Part shown: positions 24,860-32,231 of the stretch, piece after piece | How the letters are laid out: each line of letters opens with the position of its first letter | Position numbering within the stretch: position 1 is the stretch's first letter | NCBI GenBank assembly: GCA_035649275.1 | Contig: DASRJW010000097.1 | Location: 1-64,000 of the forward strand | Direction of reading: 5' to 3' | DNA from: Candidatus Krumholzibacteriia bacterium | GTDB taxonomy: Bacteria > Krumholzibacteriota > Krumholzibacteriia > G020349025 | Length of the DNA stretch: 64,000 nucleotides | The notes under the pieces: model-generated | What the model saw: the letters and a program-made list of their open reading frames with translations, nothing else | Told to the model about the DNA's origin: nothing | Database searches by the model: none | Made by a program: the position numbers and the translations under genes

Positions 24860-26212
24860 TTGCGTCGTGCAGCTTCCTGGGAGCGCGCGCGCCGGCTGCG
24901 GCTCCTCCTCTCCTTGAGCCTCGGTTCTCTCTTGCCGGCGGCAGGGGGCGCGCTGGCGCTGCGGCCGGCACGGGCAGAGGCGGAGCCCGCGGCGCGGGGC
25001 GCGGTCCCCCGGCCGCTCCTGGTCACGGTGGACGACCTGCCCGTGGCCTCGCCCGGCCAGCACCGCGACCCGGACGAGCGCGAGCGCATCACTCGCGAGC
25101 TCCTCGCCGTCCTCGCCAAGCACCGCATCCGTGCCGTCGGACTGGTGACCTGGAGCAATGTGCACGGGCCCCGGGACCGGCGGCTCCTGGAGCAATGGCT
25201 CGAGGCCGGGCACGAGCTCGGCAACCACTCCGACCGGCACCTCGACTACACCGCCACCGACACGACCGCCTACATCGCCGACGTGGAGAGCGGTCGCAAG
25301 GAGCTCGCGGCGTTTCTCGCCGCCCACGACCGCAAGCTGCGCTTCTTCCGCTTCCCCTTCCTGCGCGAGGGCGACACGGTGGAGAAGCTGCGCGCCATGC
25401 GTCGTTATCTCGCGCGCACCGGGCAGCGGAACTTGCCGGTCACCATCGACAACGAAGACTGGTCTTTCGAGGCCGGCTGGGTGGAGGCGCGGCGCCAGAG
25501 CGACGCAGCCGCCCGGGACAGCATCGCCGTCGAGTATCAGTCGCAGCTCCGGCTCGAGGTGCGCGACCACGAAGCGCTGGGCGACGAGCTCTTCGAGCGG
25601 CCCACTCCGCAGATCCTACTTCTCCACGCCAATGAAATCGGTACGGCGCAGTGGGACGCGCTCTTCACCGGGCTCGCGCGCCTCGGGCATCACTTTGCCG
25701 CCGCCGACGAGGTGCTCGCCGATTCGGTCTTCGCCGCCGCGCACGAGTACGTCGGGCGCTACGGCTGCAGCCTCTGGCACCGCCTCGACGACGCGCGCCG
25801 GCGGCGTGGGGCGCGCGACGGCATCGCCCAGCTCCTCGAGACCTCTGCCGCCGCCTGGAACCGTGGGGACCTCGAGGCCTTCTGCGCCGACTATGCGGAG
25901 GATGCACTGTTCATCGCGCCGAGCGGCGTGACGCGCGGCCGCCAGGCGGTTCTCGAGCGCTACAAGAAGAAGTACGCCGATCACGCCGCCATGGGAACGC
26001 TCTCGTTCGAACTCGTGGAGATCCGGCTCAGCGCCGGGATGGAGGCTTCGGTGCTCGGGAGCGCCCGACCGGCTCGGGTGCAGAGCGCCTCGGTGGTCGC
26101 GCGGTGGAGCCTCGCCTATCCCGACAAGCCAACGGCCACGGGTCTCACCTTGCTCGTGCTGCGCCCGCTGGGCGGCGGCCGCTGGGAGATCCTGCAGGAC
26201 GCATCGATGTGA
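24860..26212 (+). CDS. Polysaccharide-deacetylase-like protein fused to a SnoaL/DUF4440 domain
   Basis: 450 residues with a signal-like leader (RLRLLLSLSLGSLLPAAGGALA). Residues 50-300 are a NodB-type deacetylase: LLVTVDDLPV (catalytic Asp pair), GHELGNHSDRHLDY (metal-binding H-x3-H), FFRFPFLREG, and ILLLHANEIG. The last 130 residues form an NTF2-fold DUF4440 domain (IAQLLETSAAAWNRGDLEAFCADYAEDALFI ... RGRQAVLERYKKKY ... GRWEILQDASM). The two domains are normally separate proteins. TTG 24860 is favoured by AGGAG six bases upstream. It probably acts in the envelope on an acetylated or formylated sugar; the function of the second domain is unknown. Confidence 0.8.
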   Translation: MRRAASWERARRLRLLLSLSLGSLLPAAGGALALRPARAEAEPAARGAVPRPLLVTVDDLPVASPGQHRDPDERERITRELLAVLAKHRIRAVGLVTWSNVHGPRDRRLLEQWLEAGHELGNHSDRHLDYTATDTTAYIADVESGRKELAAFLAAHDRKLRFFRFPFLREGDTVEKLRAMRRYLARTGQRNLPVTIDNEDWSFEAGWVEARRQSDAAARDSIAVEYQSQLRLEVRDHEALGDELFERPTPQILLLHANEIGTAQWDALFTGLARLGHHFAAADEVLADSVFAAAHEYVGRYGCSLWHRLDDARRRRGARDGIAQLLETSAAAWNRGDLEAFCADYAEDALFIAPSGVTRGRQAVLERYKKKYADHAAMGTLSFELVEIRLSAGMEASVLGSARPARVQSASVVARWSLAYPDKPTATGLTLLVLRPLGGGRWEILQDASM

Positions 26213-26236
26213 GCGAGCGCACCACTTCGCCGGCGC

Positions 26237-26566
26237 TCAGAGGCCGGCGAAGTGGACGACGAGAGCGAGGACGATCGAGCCGAGGAGCCAGAAGAGGCGC
26301 TCGAGCATCGCCATGCCCACCTGACGGTTGCGGGCGATGCGGCTTTCGTGCTCGGAACGCAAGTGCCCGAGCTCCGTGTCCAGTTGACTGCTCTGGAGGC
26401 GCAGCTCCTGGATCGCTTCTTCGTGCTTGGCGATGCGGGAGTTGGAATGATCGAGGCGGCGATTGATCCCGTCCACCTTGGCCTGCAACGTGGCCAGTGC
26501 ATAGGCGTTCTCGCTCTTCAGCTCGCCGATGCTGCGGATGATCTCCTGTGTGTCCGTATTGCTCAT
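26237..26566 (-). CDS. Small coiled-coil protein with C-terminal membrane anchor
   Basis: 109 residues. The first 85 form a long amphipathic, probably coiled-coil helix (DTQEIIRSIGELKSENAYALATLQAKVDGINRRL ... EEAIQELRLQSSQLDTELGHL). The last 22 (MLERLFWLLGSIVLALVVHFAGL) are one membrane helix, so it is a tail-anchored-like protein. The family is not recognised; the layout recalls hemolysin-XhlA-type small proteins, but there is no other phage sign nearby. The gene converges with the deacetylase gene. Confidence 0.65.
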   Translation of the reverse strand: MSNTDTQEIIRSIGELKSENAYALATLQAKVDGINRRLDHSNSRIAKHEEAIQELRLQSSQLDTELGHLRSEHESRIARNRQVGMAMLERLFWLLGSIVLALVVHFAGL

Positions 26567-26682
26567 GGCTGTTCCCTCTGCTACCGGAAACCATCCGGCG
26601 CCCCGGGTTCAGCGCTGGGGGAACTGCACAACTCGTGCCTGGAAATGCCGGTCCCGGCCGTGGTCTTGCATCGAGCCTGGTC

Positions 26683-27279
26683 ATGAAGGTGTGCATCGAT
26701 GCAGGTCACGGGGGCACCGACCCGGGAGCCGCGGCCGGCAAGCCCTCGCCTCTGGTGGAGAAGGACTTCACCCTGGCCTTGGCGCGCGCCCTGGAAGCTG
26801 CCTGCGTCGGGCGAGGACATCGCGTCCTCATGACGCGCCGCTCGGATCGCACTCTCTCCCTCCTGGCCCGGGCGGCTTTCGCCAATCGCTTCCGCGCCGA
26901 GGTCATCGTCAGCCTGCATGCGAACGCCGCCAGCGATCCGCGCGCCCAGGGGATGGAGGTCTTCCACTTCCCGGGCTCCACCGTCGGCGCGCGGGCGGCG
27001 CGCGCCGTTCTCGCGGCGATGCTGGCCGCCTTTCCCGGGCACACCGACCGCGGCGTCAAGGCTGCCCGCTTCGTCGTCCTGCGGGAGACCCGGATGCCCG
27101 CCATCCTGGTGGAAGCCGAGTTCCTCACCCACCCGGTGCAGCGGCGGTTCCTCCGCCGCCGGAGCACCCACCGCGGCCTGGCGCGGGCCATCGCCGCCGG
27201 GCTCGAAGCGGCGCTGCGACCCGCAGCGCGGCGTGCACGCCGGAGCCGCTCCGTCCGCCCGGCGAGGCGGCGTCGCTGA
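26683..27279 (+). CDS. N-acetylmuramoyl-L-alanine amidase (AmiC-type)
   Basis: 198 residues, almost only the amidase_3 catalytic domain: MKVCIDAGHGGTDPGA carries the first zinc His, EKDFTLALARALEAA contributes the zinc-binding Glu, VIVSLHANAASDP the second His, and ILVEAEFLTHP the catalytic Glu region. It cleaves the amide bond between MurNAc and the peptide stem in peptidoglycan. No signal peptide is visible at the ATG chosen, and no AMIN or SPOR targeting domain is present. The C-terminal 15 residues are very basic (RRARRSRSVRPARRRR). The protein might therefore act on recycled wall fragments or be exported in an unrecognised way. Confidence 0.85.
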   Translation: MKVCIDAGHGGTDPGAAAGKPSPLVEKDFTLALARALEAACVGRGHRVLMTRRSDRTLSLLARAAFANRFRAEVIVSLHANAASDPRAQGMEVFHFPGSTVGARAARAVLAAMLAAFPGHTDRGVKAARFVVLRETRMPAILVEAEFLTHPVQRRFLRRRSTHRGLARAIAAGLEAALRPAARRARRSRSVRPARRRR

Positions 27280-27374
27280 CGCGGCGGCTTCGCTGTCCAC
27301 GGCGGGGCTCGAGCCTTCGGCCTGCAATCACAGCACTGCCTGGACTATCCTCGGCACGGGCGAGGAGGCCGGCC

Positions 27375-28436
27375 GTGTCACGCAAACCCGCCATGCTCAC
27401 GCCGCTCACCGACTTCCTCTGCGTCGGCGGCCTCTCCATCCTGGTGTCCCTCGTGGTGCTGCTCGCCGGGGTGCGCTTGCCGCTGCAATACCACTTGCTG
27501 ATGCACGTCACCAACTTCTTGATCAACGCGCCGCATTTCCTGGTCTCGTACCGGCTGCTCTACGGTTCGCCGCAGCGCCGCGCCGGCTACCGGGCGGTGT
27601 CCTTGCAACTGCCCGTGGCGCTCGCGGCGTACCTCCTCTTCGCGCTCGCCGTCTACGGGCAGTACCCAGCAGTGCTCGGCTCCATGATCGGCACCGGCAC
27701 GTTGCTCCTCGCCTGGCATTACACCGGGCAGGCCTATGGAATGATGGCAGCGTTCGGCTTCCTCGAAGGCCTGCGCTTCAATGACCAGGAGCGCCGGCTG
27801 GTGCGGGCGAACCTGTACGTGTTGCTGGCCTGGCACGTGATCTGGGCCCTCGTGGCGCAGCGCAACATCTTCGCTCCGGTCACTGGCGGCAGCACCCTGC
27901 TGACTCCGACGGCGGCGGAGCGGCTGTATCAGACCGCGACCGTGGTGGCGCTCGCCTCCAGTACCTGCGGCGCCGCCGGACTGCTGCTCATGGCGCGCCG
28001 CCTCCGGCGGGTGCCGACGCCACGCATGCTCGCCCCGTGGGTGGCGATCCACCTCTGGTACGTGCTGCTGTACCGCGAGCCGGCCGCGGTCTTCTGGGCC
28101 CAGAACGCCCATGCCTTGCAGTACCTGATCTTCCCGCTGCGGGTGGAAATGAACCGGGTGGAGCGCGCCGGCAGCGTGGTGGGGCCCGGAGGCCGCCGCA
28201 AGCACATGGGTGTCTTCTATTTCGGCACCGTGGTGCTGGGCCTGCTGGTGATGCAGCTCGGGCCGGAGGCGCTGCAGCTGGGGTTCGACCGGCTCGGCTT
28301 CGCGCTACCGCTGCAGCTCGGTGTGGTGGCCTTCGTCAACATCCACCACTACTTCATCGACAATTACATCTGGAAGCTGCGCAATCCGATGGTGCGCCAG
28401 GATCTCTTCGCCCACCTGCCGGCGCCGGCGCGCTGA
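27375..28436 (+). CDS. Polytopic membrane protein with conserved histidines, function unknown
   Basis: 353 residues with eight to ten predicted membrane helices. Histidines cluster in or near helices: HLLMHVTNFLINAPHF, LAWHYTGQAYGMM and, near the end, VNIHHYFIDNYIWKLR. Such His-rich motifs could bind metal or heme, as in membrane desaturase-like proteins, but the spacing does not match a family I can name. GTG 27375 is chosen because AGGAGG lies six bases upstream; ATG 27393 is the alternative. It stands alone between the amidase gene and a convergent minus-strand gene. Confidence 0.65.
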   Translation: MSRKPAMLTPLTDFLCVGGLSILVSLVVLLAGVRLPLQYHLLMHVTNFLINAPHFLVSYRLLYGSPQRRAGYRAVSLQLPVALAAYLLFALAVYGQYPAVLGSMIGTGTLLLAWHYTGQAYGMMAAFGFLEGLRFNDQERRLVRANLYVLLAWHVIWALVAQRNIFAPVTGGSTLLTPTAAERLYQTATVVALASSTCGAAGLLLMARRLRRVPTPRMLAPWVAIHLWYVLLYREPAAVFWAQNAHALQYLIFPLRVEMNRVERAGSVVGPGGRRKHMGVFYFGTVVLGLLVMQLGPEALQLGFDRLGFALPLQLGVVAFVNIHHYFIDNYIWKLRNPMVRQDLFAHLPAPAR

Positions 28437-28445
28437 AGCGCACCG

Positions 28446-29366
28446 TCATTGCAGCACGAAGGTCACCCGGTCGCCCGCATTGCCTTGGCCGCTGGAGCGG
28501 CTCGTCTCCAGGCGCCCGGCCTCGACACCCAAGCAAACGAGGAAGTCCTTCGCGGTCTGAGCGCGCTTCTCCGCCAGCGCCCGTTGGCTTTTGGGATCGC
28601 GGCTCTCGGAGCAGTGACCCTCGAGGCGCAGCGCGGCGTTGGGGTCCCGCAGCAGCGCTCCTGCCATCGCCGTGAGTTGGGTGCAAGCCTCCTGGTCGAG
28701 CTCGGCGCTGCCGCGTTGGAACAGGACGTCCCGGAGTTCGGCGGACATCGGCGTACTGGCCACCAGCACCAACTCTCCAGAACAGAGGATGGTGGCAGGG
28801 GAGAGCACCGGCTCTTCCAGAGGAATCCGGTCCGCGAAGCGCTCGCGGAGCTTCGCCTGCACGAGCGGGTCCGAAAGGTCGAATTCCCGCAGCTTCACCG
28901 GCTTCCCGAGGTGGATCCCGGCCCCGAGGGCGTAGACCTTCCACACCAGTTCAGAGCAGTACACGCTCGTGTCGGACCATTCGAAATACGAATCGTACGG
29001 TCGACCGAGAAACGATTCGGCGGCGGTTTGCAGCCGCATCACCGCGTCTGCGGACAGCTGGCTCTCCGCATCACGGAGGCGCATCACGACGTAGCGACCC
29101 TCGACGCCGTCGGCGATCCACTGGGAGAGCGGCGTCCGCCGCACCTTGTCCGCCGCTTCCAGCACCTCGATCGATGCACCCCGCCGCAGGATCAGACCCA
29201 TGTGGCTGTAGACGGAATGGGTCGCCTTCTGGATCGCGACGCTCTGGGACGAGCGCGAGGTTTGGAAGATGATGTCCCAGGAATGCAGCTCGTCGGCACG
29301 CAGGGTCGTGGTCTGCAACGCCAGGAGAAGGAGGGCCTGCAACGATCTCTTCTTGCCTGCTGACAT
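28446..29366 (-). CDS. YiiX-like cysteine hydrolase fused to an OmpA C-terminal domain
   Basis: 306 residues with a short signal (SLQALLLLALQTTTLRA). Residues 27-200 match the YiiX/YaeF permuted NlpC/P60 family: SWDIIFQTSRSSQSVAIQKATHSVYSHMGLI holds the catalytic His, and SVYCSELVWKVY the catalytic Cys. Residues 215-306 are an OmpA-like peptidoglycan-binding domain (VLFQRGSAELDQEA, RLEGHCSESRD, RALAEKRAQTAKDFLVCLGV), in which the usual EGHTD reads EGHCS. The enzyme is therefore probably tethered to the cell wall in the periplasm, where it may cleave peptides or lipoprotein-type amides. It follows the cupin gene by 27 bases on the same strand. Confidence 0.8.
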   Translation of the reverse strand: MSAGKKRSLQALLLLALQTTTLRADELHSWDIIFQTSRSSQSVAIQKATHSVYSHMGLILRRGASIEVLEAADKVRRTPLSQWIADGVEGRYVVMRLRDAESQLSADAVMRLQTAAESFLGRPYDSYFEWSDTSVYCSELVWKVYALGAGIHLGKPVKLREFDLSDPLVQAKLRERFADRIPLEEPVLSPATILCSGELVLVASTPMSAELRDVLFQRGSAELDQEACTQLTAMAGALLRDPNAALRLEGHCSESRDPKSQRALAEKRAQTAKDFLVCLGVEAGRLETSRSSGQGNAGDRVTFVLQ

Positions 29367-29393
29367 CGAGTCCCCAGGGAATCCGGCGGGTGT

Positions 29394-29984
29394 TCAGGCG
29401 CTGTAGCCGAGCTCGTGGCGCTGCGGCCGGAACCAGCCGGCGGGTTCGAGGGGTTCGAAAGCGTTGCACCAGGTCAGCTCGCCTTCGTACACGTGCAGCG
29501 TCACCGCCTTGGTGTCGAAGGGATTCTCGATCGTGTGGTACTCGAAGGGCGGGATGAGGGCGCCGGCGGCGCCGATGTCGGAAAGGACCGTGCCGCGCTG
29601 GCGGAAGAGGATGCGACCCTGGTCCTCGCGCTCGCGATCGTAGGAAGTGACCCGGATCCGCCCGTCGTAAACGCACTCGACGCACCAGTGCCCCGCATGG
29701 TCGTGGAGCGGCGTCCCCTGCCCTGGTCCCCACACCATGACCACGACACTGAAGCGTCCCTTGGGATCCAGAAACAGGCGCCGGCGGGCGTAGCCCGTGG
29801 GCACCGGCTGCAGGAACGGCTCGGGCATCGGGACCCGGCCCTGTCCGAGCTCCTCCATGAGCGCGGCCTTGACATCGGCGCAAATGGCGCGCGTGTCCGC
29901 GGCCGCGGCGGCATGATCGAGGCGGCGGAGCAAGGGAAGGAGCGGCGCGAGGTTCGATTCGAGGTCCACGGTGCCCCCCGACAC
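29394..29984 (-). CDS. Cysteine-dioxygenase-like thiol dioxygenase (cupin)
   Basis: 196 residues of the cysteine dioxygenase type I fold. The iron ligands are visible: TPLHDHAGHWCVECVYDG supplies two His (H-x-H) and PPFEYHTIENP the third. The Cys in HWCVE sits where some CDOs form a Cys-Tyr crosslink partner. Members oxidise cysteine, 3-mercaptopropionate or related thiols to sulfinates. The start is probably GTG 29984 without a strong ribosome-binding site. It lies between the VOC epimerase-like gene and the YiiX-OmpA gene, all on the minus strand. The substrate cannot be told from the sequence. Confidence 0.8.
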   Translation of the reverse strand: MSGGTVDLESNLAPLLPLLRRLDHAAAAADTRAICADVKAALMEELGQGRVPMPEPFLQPVPTGYARRRLFLDPKGRFSVVVMVWGPGQGTPLHDHAGHWCVECVYDGRIRVTSYDREREDQGRILFRQRGTVLSDIGAAGALIPPFEYHTIENPFDTKAVTLHVYEGELTWCNAFEPLEPAGWFRPQRHELGYSA

Positions 29985-30069
29985 GGAGCGCGCCGGCTCA
30001 ACGAGCTCTGGAGGCGGGAAGAGTCGGCGGCTGCTCTCAGCCTAGCACACGAGACCGGAAGCTCTGCAA

Positions 30070-30147
30070 GCGAGGCTTCACCGCGAGGAGGGGAAAAGCG
30101 AGGCTTCAGGCGCGAGGATGGGCATGGGAGGCTTCAGCCGCGAGGAC
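30070..30147. repeat. Three-copy tandem repeat, period about 28 bp
   Basis: GCGAGGCTTCA, two or three variable bases, then CGCGAGGA occurs at 30070-30089, 30098-30118 and, with one change (GGGAGGCTTCA), at 30127-30147. It covers the end of the VOC gene and the gap before the cupin gene, whose coding strand is minus. It could be a regulatory array or simple slippage. Confidence 0.6.
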
Positions 30148-30607
30148 CGGCGTGAGGCAAGCGCTGCGCCGGGACGCAGCCGGGTCGTGGCGCTTCGGAG
30201 AGTTCGAGGAGGACGCCGCCGAGGGACTTCGGGTGCACGAAAGCGATGCGCTTGCCGTGTGCGCCGAGGCGTGGTGTCTTGTCGATCAGCTCGACGCCTT
30301 GCGCAGCGAGGGCGGCCATGGCGTGTTCGAGGTCGGGAACGGTGAGACAAAGGTGATGGATCCCGCCACCGCGTTTGGCGAGGAACCCGGCGATCGGGCT
30401 GTCCGGGGCGGTGGGACAGAGGAGCTCGACGGTGGCTTCGCCGGCCTGGAAGAAAGCGGTGCGCACCTTCTGCTCCGGAACCTCTTCGATGGAGGCGGGG
30501 CCGGCGCCGAAGAGGAGCGTGTAGAGACGGATCGCTGCCTCGAGATCCGGGACAGCGATCCCCACGTGGTCGATCTTTTGGATTTTTTCCGGCACTGCGG
30601 TCTCCAT
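30134..30607 (-). CDS. VOC protein, methylmalonyl-CoA epimerase-like
   Basis: 157 residues. KIQKIDHVGIAVPDLEAAIRLYTLLFG, then VRTAFFQAGEATVELLCPT, and in the second half GGGIHHLCLTVPDLEHAMAALAAQGVELID with KRIAFVHPKSLGGVLLELSE match methylmalonyl-CoA epimerases; the His and Glu ligands of the metal are in place. The enzyme interconverts the R and S forms of methylmalonyl-CoA in propionate metabolism. ATG 30607 is used; ATG 30625 in frame is possible. The C-terminus overlaps a three-copy repeat and has extra residues (PRPGCVPAQRLPHAGPRG) not expected in the family. No mutase genes are nearby. Confidence 0.8.
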   Translation of the reverse strand: METAVPEKIQKIDHVGIAVPDLEAAIRLYTLLFGAGPASIEEVPEQKVRTAFFQAGEATVELLCPTAPDSPIAGFLAKRGGGIHHLCLTVPDLEHAMAALAAQGVELIDKTPRLGAHGKRIAFVHPKSLGGVLLELSEAPRPGCVPAQRLPHAGPRG

Positions 30608-30762
30608 CGGGGTCGCTCTCGCCATTCTCGCTAATTCGCGCCTGGGCGTCCAGACGAAGATCCGCCGCGAGGCCGCAGAGGAGCAGGCGGGCGGATCTCT
30701 GCGCCCACTCCGCCCGCCAGCGACCCGGACCGGGCAGCTCTCGAGGCGCACCGCAAAGGTTC

Positions 30763-30771
30763 TGTTAGAAT
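30763..30771 (+). promoter_or_regulatory. Extended -10 promoter before the ion-transport operon
   Basis: TGTTAGAAT has the TGn extension followed by TAGAAT, a close match to TATAAT. No good -35 lies 17 bases upstream, as is usual for extended -10 promoters. It is 117 bases before the GTG start at 30888. The rest of the 280-base gap shows nothing else. Confidence 0.35.
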
Positions 30772-30887
30772 CGGCCCCCCATCGAGCGCCAATGGACACT
30801 GCTGCAGAAGGGCACCGTCTTGTCGGACGTCGAGGACGGAATGGCCGCAGGCGGGGCCCCGCGAGCCTTCGGGCTCGAGGTGCCGCA

Positions 30888-31556
30888 GTGAGTGCGGAGG
30901 CAGGGAGCGCCGTCTCCGCTTGGCGCGAGCACCGCTTCCTGCAGCTCCTCCTCTGCGTCGTCGCCGGCATCATCCTGCTGCCCTTTCTGGCCAAGTTTCG
31001 GATCGTCCTCCTCGTGATCCAGGTCCTGCTCCTCAATGGGATCTTGGTGGCGATGTCGGCCAACCGACGCCGCTCGGTCCTCCGCCGGTTCTTGTTCGGC
31101 GCCTGCGCCGTGAATATCGCGCTGCAGGCAGTGAGCCTGCGGCTGCCCACGACCGTGCTGCCGCACGTCGCCGACGCCGTGGGAGCCGTGGTTCTCGCCC
31201 TCTGCGTCGTGGCCATCCTCACCCACGTATTCCGGAGCGCCGACATCACCGCCGACACGATCTTCGCCGCCATGGTCGCCTACATGTTCCTGGCGCTGGC
31301 TTTCTCCCGCGCCTTCGTGATCATGCAGGCCGTGTCCCCCTCCAATTTCGGTCTGCGCGAAGGTGTGAATATGGACCTGGAGCTTCTCTACTTCAGCTTC
31401 GTCACCATTGCTACGCTCGGTTACGGCGACGTGACCCCGCGACTCCCCAGCGCCCAGATGCTGGCGGTGCTGGAAGCGGTCATCGGGCAGTTCTACGTCG
31501 CCGTGCTCATCGCTTGGCTGGTCAGCGTCTATGCCGGCCGGCGCAGGAGGGGATGA
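30888..31556 (+). CDS. Two-TM potassium channel family protein
   Basis: 222 residues with five or six hydrophobic segments. The C-terminal pair surrounds the pore loop FSFVTIATLGYGDVTP, which carries the K+ selectivity filter TxGYG. The N-terminal half (LLLCVVAGIILLPFLAKFRIVLLVIQVLLLNGILVA) adds more helices, as in voltage-gated-like bacterial channels, but no charged S4 helix is evident. There is no RCK/TrkA regulatory domain. GTG 30888 is chosen over ATG 30792, which would add a very basic leader. It is the first of four closely spaced genes (gaps of 3, 12 and 17 bases) concerned with ion movement. Confidence 0.85.
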   Translation: MSAEAGSAVSAWREHRFLQLLLCVVAGIILLPFLAKFRIVLLVIQVLLLNGILVAMSANRRRSVLRRFLFGACAVNIALQAVSLRLPTTVLPHVADAVGAVVLALCVVAILTHVFRSADITADTIFAAMVAYMFLALAFSRAFVIMQAVSPSNFGLREGVNMDLELLYFSFVTIATLGYGDVTPRLPSAQMLAVLEAVIGQFYVAVLIAWLVSVYAGRRRRG

Positions 31557-31559
31557 CGC

Positions 31560-32219
31560 ATGACCCTGCTCCGGTTCGTCCGCCGGAACCTGGAGCCCGT
31601 GGACCGGCTGGGCGAGACCCTCTTCGGTCTCATCATGGCCCTCGGGATCACCGGCGCTGCCAGGCTCGGCATCGACGAGGCCGACAACCGGAGCCTCTTC
31701 ATCGCCGTGCTGGGATGCAACATCGCCTGGGGTATCGTGGACGGGGCGATGTTCGTTCTCGCCCAGCTCTTCGAGCGCGGCCGCCAGGCGCGGGTCGTGC
31801 GCGCCGTCCGCGCCGCACCCGATGATGCCACCGCGCTGCGCCTGGTGGCCCGGGAGGTCGACGGGCGTTTGGAGGCGCTGACGACCGGGGAGGAGCTGGA
31901 GCAGGTCCACCGCTGGATCCTGACGCTGGCGCGCCGCACGACGCCACGTCCCGCCCGCGTCACGGGGGCCGATTTCCGCGGTGGCCTCGCTGCCGCGCTC
32001 GTCGTCTTCCTGGCCACCGTACCGGTGGTGATTCCTTTCCTGGTGGTGCGGGACGTGTGGTGGGCGACGCGCCTTTCCAACGCCACGGGCCTGGTGCTGC
32101 TCTTCGGATTGGGTTCCCTCTGGGCTCGGTTCACCGGATCGAACCCGGCACTCACAGGACTCGGCGTCGCCGCCCTCGGCATCCTGCTCGTGGTTGTCAC
32201 CATCCTGCTCGGTGGCTAA
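31560..32219 (+). CDS. VIT/CCC1-like membrane protein
   Basis: 219 residues. The N-terminus (PVDRLGETLFGLIMALGITGAARLG ... LFIAVLGCNIAWGIVDGAMFVLAQLFERG) recalls the first two helices of VIT1/CCC1 iron/manganese transporters, which carry a G-x-x-D-G signature. A hydrophilic middle section follows (about residues 75-135), then three more helices. The family assignment is tentative: the conserved metal-site residues of VIT proteins are only partly visible. It lies three bases after the potassium channel gene and twelve before the Ca2+/H+ exchanger gene, so a role in cation homeostasis is likely. Confidence 0.55.
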   Translation: MTLLRFVRRNLEPVDRLGETLFGLIMALGITGAARLGIDEADNRSLFIAVLGCNIAWGIVDGAMFVLAQLFERGRQARVVRAVRAAPDDATALRLVAREVDGRLEALTTGEELEQVHRWILTLARRTTPRPARVTGADFRGGLAAALVVFLATVPVVIPFLVVRDVWWATRLSNATGLVLLFGLGSLWARFTGSNPALTGLGVAALGILLVVVTILLGG

Positions 32220-32231
32220 GGAGGAACACGC

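Noticed and set aside
29950-29970. GGTTCGATTCGAGG, resembling a tRNA T-loop
   Set aside because: It lies within the cupin gene and no acceptor or anticodon stem can be built around it; no tRNA gene was found in the window.
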